Under the pieces are notes generated by a model. It had not been told where the DNA came from. It did not search any database and worked only from the letters and a program-made list of their open reading frames with translations. Positions 6,754 to 15,600 of a stretch of DNA of 20,006 nucleotides are shown here, piece after piece. The DNA is taken from IMG/VR virus record IMGVR_UViG_3300034021_000201, positions 1 to 20,006 of that record. One strand, given 5' to 3'. Numbering within the stretch: the first letter of the stretch is position 1; each line of letters starts with the position of its first letter. Source of the stretch: a virus. The translations under genes and the position numbers were made by a program.

Positions 6754-6974
6754 TGAAAGAGAGATATATTGAAATGCGCAATAAAAAGCAAATAGATATA
6801 AACTGGTTTTATGAATACTACGTTCAAAATAGTAAACATAATATATCTATTGAGAATTTTTATCAAACTTTTATGTTTGCCAACGTAGAAGCTGTCATGG
6901 AACATATAGACAAAAAATTTGAATTAACAAAGTTATTAGATAAAAACGGAGAATTTATAAAAATAGTAGAATAA
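6753..6974 (+). CDS. Small hypothetical protein before the reductase
   Basis: This 73-residue Lys/Glu/Tyr-rich protein begins MKERYIEMRNKKQIDINWFYEYY (partial motif: Trp-Phe-Tyr-Glu-Tyr-Tyr). It has a helical middle (ENFYQTFMFANVEAVMEHIDKKF) and no membrane segment or Cys. The family is not recognised. It is linked by a one-base overlap to the coiled-coil gene and followed after two bases by the ribonucleotide reductase, so it may be translated with them. Confidence 0.65.
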   Translation: MKERYIEMRNKKQIDINWFYEYYVQNSKHNISIENFYQTFMFANVEAVMEHIDKKFELTKLLDKNGEFIKIVE

Positions 6975-6976
6975 AA

Positions 6977-8845
6977 ATGAGTTTAACATTAGACAAACAG
7001 ATTTTAAGTGATATTACAGTATATACAAAATATGCAAAGTATTTACCAGAGAAAGAAAGAAGAGAAACCTGGGATGAATTAGTAACAAGGAATATGGAGA
7101 TGCATACTTCAAAGTTTCCAAAAATGAAAGAGTCAATTGAACAAGTTTACAAGAATTTTGTATTTACTAAAAAGGTTTTACCTTCGATGCGAAGCTTACA
7201 GTTTGGCGGTAAAGCTATTGAGCTTAATAACGCTCGCATTTATAACTGTGCTTTCTTACCTATTGATAGTATTCATAGTTTTTCTGAGACTATGTTTCTA
7301 CTTCTTGGTGGAACTGGTGTTGGTTATTCTGTACAAAACCATCAAATCGAAAAACTACCTGAGATCAGAAAACCAAATTATGATCGTAAAAAAAGATATG
7401 TAGTTCAAGATAGTATTATTGGTTGGGCAGATGCTATTAAAGTATTATTTAAATCTTATACAGGTGGATTAACTTCTCATATTGAATTTGATTTATCTGA
7501 TATTAGACCTAAAGGTGCGTTGCTTGTTACTGCCGGTGGTAAAGCTCCAGGTCCAGAACCATTGAGAATTGCTTTAGTTAAAATAGAAGCTATATTAAGA
7601 ACAAAAGAAGATAGATCTAAACTTACTGACATCGAGTGTCATGATATTCAGTGCCATATTGCCGATGCGGTTTTGGCTGGAGGTATTAGACGTGCTGCGA
7701 TGATCAGTTTGTTTGATCTTGATTCTGACGCTATGTTAAATTGTAAAGCTGGTAATTGGTGGGAGAATAACCCACAAAGAGGTAGAGCAAATAATTCAGT
7801 AGTTTTATTACGCCATAAAATTGATAAGAAAACATTTGATAAAGTATGGGAACGTATTGAAGCATCAGGATCAGGAGAACCTGGAATATACTTAACTAAT
7901 GATAAAGATTGGGGAACTAATCCTTGTTGTGAGATTGCTTTAAGACCATATCAATTTTGTAACCTTACAGAGATTAATATGGCAGATATTGAAAGTCAAG
8001 AGGATTTTAATGCTAGAGCTTCTGCTGCATCGTTTATTGGTACATTGCAAGCATCATACGCAGACTTTCATTACTTAAGAGATATATGGAGAAAAAACAC
8101 AGAAAAGGATGCATTGCTTGGAGTATCAATGACTGGTATCGCATCAAAGTCTAACTTAAATTTAAATTATGAAGAAGCTTCTAGAATTGTTAAAGAAACC
8201 AACAGCGTTATTTCTGCTGCCCTCAACATTAACAGAGCTGCAAGAACTACCGCTGTTAAACCAGCTGGCACTACTTCTCTTGTGCTTGGTACGTCTAGTG
8301 GTATTCACGCTTGGCATAACGATTATTATATTCGCCGTATGCGATTGGGTAAGAATGAAGCAATATATACCTATCTTGCAATAAATCATCCAGAATTGTT
8401 AGAAGATGAATATTTTAATCCAACATTGCAATCAGTTATTTCTGTGCCTCAGAAAGCTCCTGATGGCGCGATAACACGACATGAATCAACGTTAGATCTA
8501 TTAGAAAGGGTTAAATTAATTTCTAAAGACTGGGTTAAGACTGGTCATGATAAAGGTAATAACACTCATAATGTTTCTTGTACTGTTTCTGTACGTGATG
8601 ATGAATGGAAGATCATTGGTGAATGGATGTGGGCTAATAAAGAATATTATAATGGTTTATCCGTATTGCCATATCATGGTGGAACATATAAGCAAACTCC
8701 ATTTGAAGATTGTACTAAAGAACAATATGAACAAATGATGTCTACTTTAAAAGATGTTGATTTATCAAAAGTAATTGAAGTTCAAGATAATACTAATTTT
8801 AGTGAATCTGCAGCGTGCGGAGGCGGTAACTGTGAAATAACATAA
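6977..8845 (+). CDS. nrdJ: Class II (adenosylcobalamin-dependent) ribonucleotide reductase
   Basis: This 622-residue protein is a monomeric class II reductase like that of Lactobacillus leichmannii. It reduces ribonucleotides to deoxyribonucleotides using a thiyl radical made from coenzyme B12, without oxygen or a separate small subunit. The active site is visible: Cys91 (IYNCAFLP) and Cys328 (QFCNL) form the substrate-reducing pair. NPCCE (315-319) carries the thiyl Cys317 with Asn315 and Glu319. Cys614 and Cys619 in CGGGNC near the C-terminus form the disulfide shuttle. The 317-to-328 and 614-to-619 spacings match the L. leichmannii enzyme (408-419, 731-736). It is about 115 residues shorter than that enzyme, with no separate ATP cone seen. 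It lets the phage make dNTPs aerobically or anaerobically where cobalamin is available. Confidence 0.95.
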   Translation: MSLTLDKQILSDITVYTKYAKYLPEKERRETWDELVTRNMEMHTSKFPKMKESIEQVYKNFVFTKKVLPSMRSLQFGGKAIELNNARIYNCAFLPIDSIHSFSETMFLLLGGTGVGYSVQNHQIEKLPEIRKPNYDRKKRYVVQDSIIGWADAIKVLFKSYTGGLTSHIEFDLSDIRPKGALLVTAGGKAPGPEPLRIALVKIEAILRTKEDRSKLTDIECHDIQCHIADAVLAGGIRRAAMISLFDLDSDAMLNCKAGNWWENNPQRGRANNSVVLLRHKIDKKTFDKVWERIEASGSGEPGIYLTNDKDWGTNPCCEIALRPYQFCNLTEINMADIESQEDFNARASAASFIGTLQASYADFHYLRDIWRKNTEKDALLGVSMTGIASKSNLNLNYEEASRIVKETNSVISAALNINRAARTTAVKPAGTTSLVLGTSSGIHAWHNDYYIRRMRLGKNEAIYTYLAINHPELLEDEYFNPTLQSVISVPQKAPDGAITRHESTLDLLERVKLISKDWVKTGHDKGNNTHNVSCTVSVRDDEWKIIGEWMWANKEYYNGLSVLPYHGGTYKQTPFEDCTKEQYEQMMSTLKDVDLSKVIEVQDNTNFSESAACGGGNCEIT

Positions 8846-8847
8846 TT

Positions 8848-9012
8848 ATGAAAATAACAATTGAACATAAATTCGAGACATACTCTACCGAGTTTACTAA
8901 TATGGATGTGTCTATGGAGCAGATTGTAAATTCTTTAAAGGGAATGCTTATGAGTTATGGGTTTCATATAGACACTATTAACGAATATTTTAAAACAGAT
9001 GACGACATATAA
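8848..9012 (+). CDS. Small hypothetical protein after the reductase
   Basis: This 54-codon ORF starts with an ATG two bases after the reductase stop and overlaps the next gene by 14 bases. The product begins MKITIEHKFETYSTEFTNMD, a likely beta-rich start, followed by a helix with the pattern MEQIVNSLKGMLMSYGF and an acidic end (DDDI). The helix and Met-rich face suggest a small folded or interaction domain. It resembles short phage proteins of unknown role, and I cannot name a family. Tight spacing on both sides supports it being real. Confidence 0.6.
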   Translation: MKITIEHKFETYSTEFTNMDVSMEQIVNSLKGMLMSYGFHIDTINEYFKTDDDI

Positions 9013-9544
9013 AAACAGATACGGTGATGTGTTTACTTTCACTAAAGATAAAGATAACGACATACTTTGGGAGGGTGATTTTAAGTACTGTAGGTTCGGT
9101 ATGCCTAATGATTATACAAGAGCGTATGAAGCATATTGTAATGATGTACAAATGCCAATGTCATTAGAGGAATTTAAGAAAGCTATTCATGAATACGATA
9201 CCGATATAAAAGAATATAGGTTAGGGTATGGGTATTTAAGCATGGTTGACTCATTAGTTAATGAGATTGATATGGTTGATCCAAGTGGTGGTCCTTATAT
9301 TACTAGAGGTATGTCATTAAATAGTTTTGGATTCAAGAACTATGTAGTAAAAGATTTCAAACGTATTGATACAGGATATAAGATCATTACAGAAAAATGT
9401 ATTGGTTGTAATAAACCAGGTAATGTACATAAAATGTCATGCCCAACCCAAAAAGTTACTGTTTTTATTGATGATGAAGTAAAAGCATACTATGATCAAA
9501 TGGATAAAGAAGTTCATCAAAATGGAAGTAATTTAAATGAATAA
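8999..9544 (+). CDS. Hypothetical protein with a Cys/His zinc-like cluster
   Basis: This 181-residue protein is not recognised as a named family. The N-terminal half has aromatic-rich strands (MTTYKNRYGDVFTF, WEGDFKYCRFGMPNDY) and a PMSLEEFKKAIHEYD helix. The C-terminal part contains Cys134-x2-Cys137-x6-His144-x3-Cys148, a spacing that could bind one zinc ion. Then come a beta strand (KVTVFIDDEV) and a charged tail. It is the last rightward gene. It overlaps the preceding small gene and is followed by the convergent terminator region. The zinc site is a reading of the residues only. Confidence 0.7.
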   Translation: MTTYKNRYGDVFTFTKDKDNDILWEGDFKYCRFGMPNDYTRAYEAYCNDVQMPMSLEEFKKAIHEYDTDIKEYRLGYGYLSMVDSLVNEIDMVDPSGGPYITRGMSLNSFGFKNYVVKDFKRIDTGYKIITEKCIGCNKPGNVHKMSCPTQKVTVFIDDEVKAYYDQMDKEVHQNGSNLNE

Positions 9545-9547
9545 GAT

Positions 9548-9565
9548 TGTATATTATATTATACA
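9548..9565. repeat. AT-rich 18-bp dyad, copy 1
   Basis: TGTATATTATATTATACA has five-base inverted ends (TGTAT/ATACA; six if the flanking T and A are counted) around ATTATATT. It lies four bases after the last rightward stop. The second copy begins 41 bp further on, about four helical turns, with the same core. Confidence 0.6.
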
Positions 9566-9588
9566 AAAACACTAAAAAGCATACAAAA

Positions 9589-9606
9589 TGTACATTATAT
9601 TGTACA
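9589..9606. repeat. AT-rich 18-bp dyad, copy 2
   Basis: TGTACATTATATTGTACA differs from copy 1 only at positions 5 and 14, T to C and A to G. The two changes keep the inverted ends paired. This looks like selection for symmetry: a protein-binding dyad or an RNA hairpin at transcript ends. Confidence 0.6.
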
Positions 9607-9619
9607 GATAGTTATATAG

Positions 9620-9652
9620 AAAAGGGTAGACATAAAAATCTACCCTTTTTTT
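9620..9652. terminator. Bidirectional terminator between the convergent halves
   Basis: AAAAGGGTAGA (9620-9630) pairs with TCTACCCTTTT (9639-9649) around an eight-base loop. T residues continue to 9652 on the plus strand, and the left arm gives a T tract for leftward transcripts. It sits ten bases from the stop of the giant gene and about 75 bases from that of the rightward run, so it can end both. Confidence 0.85.
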
Positions 9653-9662
9653 ATCTTTATAA

Positions 9663-12600
9663 CTATTCTTCTCTATTTTTAATATTAGTCATTTCTGATT
9701 CTTGTGCTTTTCTTTCTTCTAATTCATTAGATATTTTTTCAAATTCTTCTACGTTACTACCTTCTCTTATAGATATATTATTCATTTCTATAAAGTCTTT
9801 AACTGTAAGTGCAGGTTCTACTTTTTTATACTTTTCGAACGTTTTTCTTTGAGACTTACTCAATGGATCTTTAGCCATTTCCTGTTTCAAACGTGGATTA
9901 AATATATTTAACCAAGTTTTCTTATTCTTTTTAGTAGGTTTAACTTTAGGTTCAAGATCTTTCATTTCCATATATTGTTCTTCAGTAAGTGCAGGTTCTA
10001 CTTTTTTGTATGACTCAAAAGTTTTTCTATCACTCTTACTTAAAACATCGATAGGTTCTGATTTTTCTTCTATATTTAAGTTATATTTATTGTAACCTAA
10101 TAACAACATTGTTCTTTGCCAAGTTTCTAATGAACTATCAGAAGCTAATCTTAAGTTTTCTATTTTTTGAAATATTCTATCAGCCGGTATGTTATAAACA
10201 GCTGACAATACTTTTGCCGCTGAACCGTAAGCTGGATTATCTAAAGACCAACCTGCTTCTTGTGATTTTTCTATTTCTTGTTTGTATATAAATGTTCTAC
10301 CAGCACTAACTAGTTTGTTCATCTTACTACTCATGGCTGGAGATATCGATAGTATTTCTAATGGTACCTCTTGTGGATTTTTTCTTCCAGATAACTCCAT
10401 TTCATACCATTTCTGCCACATGTTTTTAGCTGTTGAAGCTATCGCTCCGTACATACCCGATCCTTTTAATAAAGAATCTAATATACCGTCAACTGTAGAA
10501 GCTAATGCTTGATCTTCATATATGCTTTTTTCTTCAGTTTGTTCATCATCATCTCCAAATATAGACGCAAAAAGAGCATTTTGTAAGAAAGAGAATATCA
10601 TATTGTTTATTGCTCCATAGTATATTATCTTAGCAGCATTTTTCTTCCAATCACCTCTTTTATTAGCGATATCTAGAAACGCTCTCTTCATTAATCTATT
10701 ATATTGCATGGAAGTATTACCAAAAGCAAAAACTAATCTACCTATATTAGTTGATTGTATTTGTGATACTTTATCAGGTCTTGCAGATTGGTTAGTTGTT
10801 TCTGTTCTTTCAGACCAATCAGATATAGCTTGATCATGTGCTTCTTCTTCTGTGTATCCTATATCAATATAACGATTATAATGATTTCTATAAAAACTAG
10901 CACCACCTAATGCAGCAGATATAGAGTCGGCATATTTTGTTGGAGCAAAACCTGCTTCGCTGATTTTAGCGATTAGTTTTTTAAATCCATTTTTACCAGA
11001 AGCAGCTGTAGCAATATCATCGGCACTAACATCAAATCTTAAACCTCCACGTCTATCTAAAAGATAATCTTCATTCCATAACATTACAAAGTCTTTCCAA
11101 AACTGTTTTTGATTAGCAAAAGCTAAACCAGCAGCTACTGGATTGTTTATTTCCATGTCTATGTAGTTTATAGTAGCTGTTAACTGTAACAAAGCTGATC
11201 TAGTGTTAAAGAACATGATATTTGCATTAGCACCATTTATCCATTCTAACCATCTATTTGATTTAGCATCTGATTTATTATTTATATTTCTACCAGTTTT
11301 CATTCTATGAAGAGAACTTTCTAAAGCGTTTCTGAAATTCAAACCATATATAGCTTGTACTTTATCTAAGTTCTCTGGACTAAATACTTCGTCAACATGA
11401 CTTTGCCATATTTCTAAATGGAATTCTCTTCTTTCTCCATTCATGTAGTCAATTATATCTGTAGAAATAGTACCACCAAGCCAACTGTTATTATAAGGAA
11501 CGTATCCTAGTTTTCTTTTAGTTATTTTCGCTAACTGTTCTGCGTATTCTTTTAATTCTGGACGAGCTCTTACAAATTCAACTACTATTTCTAGTTCGTT
11601 TTCAGGAATCATTTTTATATCTTCTCCCTGTTTACTCCAAAGATATAATCTTATTGCTTGGTCTACCGTATAATTTGTAGAATAAATAGTAGATCTTAAT
11701 GTAGAGTTCTTTATTCCGCTTACGTTTTTTAACTCTTTATAATCTCTAATCATCTGCATCTTCTCTTTGTCATAATTATTTATAGCAGAAGAGAAAGGTT
11801 GTATTAGATTATCTTGAAAGAAGTTCCAAGCTCTTTCGCCATTTTCACCAAAAGGCAAGAAAGAATATAATAATCCAGAGAAGTCTTCTGCATCTGGAGG
11901 TAAGAAGAATCTAAATCTTCCTTTACCTCTACCTTTAACATACGCTGTAGCAGGTGAATATTTTTCTCCAGTAGGTATGCCTGTTTTCTGTTCTAATATA
12001 GAATTAAATCTAGTACCTAAATCCATAAATGCCCATTGTCCAAAACTAGCTTTTACTCTACTTTTATTTAAATCTTCATCTAATTTGTTTAACTCATCTA
12101 TAATCTTTGTGTTACTCATCTTAGAAACTTGTTCTTTAGAAAAAGCGGTAGAGTTTAAAAGTAATTCTTTGTTAGACATCCTAGCAACTTTTTCAAACAA
12201 CACAATCTTAGCTTTTATAATATAAGATTTTATTTTTTCACTAAAATATTCTATAAATTCTTTGAATTTAGGATTTTTATCTATTAATTTAGATATTAAA
12301 GAATCATACGTGTTTGCTCTTCTTGATATATCAACCATTTGGTTAAGTATACTGATTCCTTGTGAAGCAAATAAACCGTTATCTTTTAACCAATTCTTAG
12401 CCCATAAAGATGCTTTAGTAGTAGGTGTGTCTCTGTCTAATTGTTTAGCTATTTCACTTAAGTAGTTAGGAGCTAATTCGTTACCTAAGAACTCTTGTTT
12501 CTCTTCAAACTTAGATCTAAACTCTTCGTTATTGGCAAATAAATCCATAGTCATATCAAAAGATATTTCTTCTGCTATAGTATCTATCAATGCTGTTTTT

Positions 12601-15600
12601 CTAGTACTTCTAGTTGTTAAACCAACATATTGGCCTAAGAAATAACCATAAAAATAAGCCTTATCTATATCTTTTTTTCTAGTAACTCCATTTCTCCAGC
12701 TCTTACCGTCTTCTTTTATTTGAACAAATTCTTGTCTTCCATAATTATCTAGTACTGGTTCTGTGAATTCCTGGAAACGTTTGTTCATTACAGATATTGG
12801 TAAAGCATCATATAAAACTTTCCAATACTTATTAATGTAATAAGCATAATCTGTTTTAATACCAAACTCTCTTCTTAGTATAGCGGTAATATCTAATCTG
12901 ATTTCTCTTTGCATATACTGTTTAAATTCTTTAGAATTTACGTTTGGTATTTTGCTATTAAGAATTCTTATTAATTTAGTTTCTATATCTTTTACAGTAC
13001 TAGGTTCCATACCCATAGCTTCTGTAAGATCAACTTTTCTTTTAGCTACTTTATCGTGAAGATCTTCTTCTTCTTCAGACATTAACTGTTTAGCTCCTTC
13101 ATCAGATAATTGATTACCAAATGCTCTTTCTTGACCTGCTTTGGTTTTTACAGTACCAATGTTCTCTAAAATACGAGGAATACGTCTAGGTAAAATACCA
13201 TTAAGATACGCACCAAAATTATCATTCTTTTGAGGATCATAAGTACGTATTAATTCAAAGAATTGAAGGATAAGTTCTTCTTTTAAATCGTCTTGAGTAA
13301 ACGCAGTTTCATCTTGTTGATAATCCCAGTAACGTTTAGATAGATTATATATAAGACCCATGTTGTTAGCCAAAAGATCCATTTTTACTTTATCTCTTGT
13401 TCTTTCGTCTGTATTAGGATCTTTAAATATCTTCATTAAAGCAGAGTTTCTTTCAGAAATCTTTTGATTTTTTTCAGAAACGCCTTTTATAGATTCTCCT
13501 TCTGGTTTATTTAAGAAATCATTTATCTCTCTAACTCTAGCAATATTATTGTTTATTGTAGTTTGATCTTCCTCTGATTTAGTTTGACCACTTTTGTACT
13601 TAGAAGCAATATCTGTATTTATTTTTATAAGTTCTCTTTTTTCATCTTGTAAAACAAGTTTATTAAAAGAAAGAGACGCTTTAACACTTACATCAGAAAT
13701 TATATCGTTTAATCTTCTTTCTGTATCTTTTACAGTTACTAAGTTAAGTCCTTCATTAACTGCTTTCATTATAGGATTTTTATCCTCTTCTCTTTCGTTA
13801 ACTATCTCAGCAGCATATTCTATATTTTGATACATTACCCCAACGTTTTCGTCGGATACTTTACCCCAATAGTTTTCTACACCTCTATGTAATTCACCTA
13901 ACAAATCTAAAGCTATATTAGTAGGTATTTTTCTTGGTTTGTTTTCTTGTGTATAATCAGATATAATGCGTAAAGAAGGTTTAACGGTATTATTTATAGC
14001 ATCGTCGATAGATTCATTTACTTCTTTTTTAAACATTTCTGTTTTATAGAAATCATCTAACGAAACAACTCTACCACTTGGCTCGATGTATAGCACATCG
14101 TAGTCTTTACCTACTTTGTAAGAATAATCACTTATCGGAAGTTCATTACCTTTAAATTCTGGACTATAAGCTGTATAACCATCTGCATCAAAAATTTGTT
14201 GGTCATTTTTATTCATTACAAATCCATGATAGTTTTTTATCAATTCATCGTATTTTGACTTAAACTCCTCTATACTTGAACTATGTTTTATATTGTCAAG
14301 CATGTTACTTAAAAACGTAATGCTTTTTAATGGATGTTCGTAGTGAAATTGTTGTACAGACTGTTTTCCAGTTCTTTTACTTGTTTTTATAAAATAACCA
14401 GGAGTTATACTAAAGAATCTAGGAAATGCCAATTGTCTAGAAATAGCGGTTCCATTAGAAGACATTAACGACATTATAGTAGATATAAATCTAAGATAAC
14501 TAAGTTTATCTTCACTATCTAAATATTCGTTAAACAATGTTTCAAAGAAATATGCACCAGCATCTTTAATTGAATCTTCATTACTTTTACTTAAAACTTT
14601 AGAAAGAGCTTCTTTAATATTATTACCAAGTTCTACTTTTTCAGCAAGTGTAAGATCTACCGATGCATTAGTATCAACTTGGCGTTTTTTTATTAATTCA
14701 TCAGCTATTTCTTGTCTTCTTTTATCTATAGCAACTCTTTGTTCTCCAGTAAAATCACTTAAAGTCTTTTGTGTCTCTGTTTTGAATTCTTTCATAACAG
14801 CGTTGTAAGAAGCCGAATCAATATCAATATTATTTATCTTTTGTCTTTTATCAAAGAAATCAGATATAATCTTACCAATATTGTTTTTCATTGGTTCTAT
14901 ACCAACAGCTTTATAATCATCTATTGATTTTAATCTTTTATCGTTTATTACTTTTTTAAACCTAAACTTACTAGAGAACTGTTCATAACTAGTAGGATCA
15001 AATATACCGCCGCTACCTATCGCTATCTTTTTAAGAATATCTGTTTTGTGGAATCTTTCACCAAGTAAGTATGCTAATCTGTTAAGATCTGCTTTGAACA
15101 TCTTAATTTCTCTATCAAATTGAGATTGTTCCATTTTCTTACCTCTTCTAGAACCTTTCTTTAAAACATAAGAAGTAGTGAATACTTTTTCAGCGGATAC
15201 TATCTCTATTGCTAAATTTCTAATATCATCTTCAGATAAATCTTCAAGTTGTTTATCTTTTCTAGTTTTATCTTCTTCTAATATTTCTTCTATCTTACTT
15301 TGAATATCTTGTTCTGATATTGCATCTAATCTACTTTTAGAAAGATCTAATTCAAAATCTTCAGCTAATTTAGTCTGTATTTCTTTGGTAGTAAATTCTT
15401 GATCTCTAACTGATTTTGCTAGATCAAAAAAATAACTTTCTAATTCAGACGTATCAATATTACTATATTTTAAATTGTTTTTAGATATAGTGAAAAATCC
15501 TTTTATTTTTTTTAATAAAAGAGCATCAGCTTTATCTCCAGTTTCTTTACCTAATAAGAAACTAGGTAATCTATTATCAACAAAATCTTTTAAAATCTGT

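Noticed and set aside
7137-7403. Hydrophobic 88-codon frame inside the reductase gene, looking like a membrane protein
   Set aside because: It lies wholly within well-conserved reductase motifs in another frame, and the hydrophobicity comes from the codons of that gene.
9547-9852. Open frame of 101 codons on the plus strand with a Leu/Ser-rich product
   Set aside because: It runs through the dyads and terminator and then lies antisense to the end of the giant gene. Its composition is what the reverse of a Lys/Glu-rich gene gives.
14178-14192. FDADG at residues 1857-1861 of the giant protein, recalling the DxDGD loop of RNA polymerases
   Set aside because: The third Asp is missing and no other polymerase motif is nearby, so a virion RNA polymerase is not supported.
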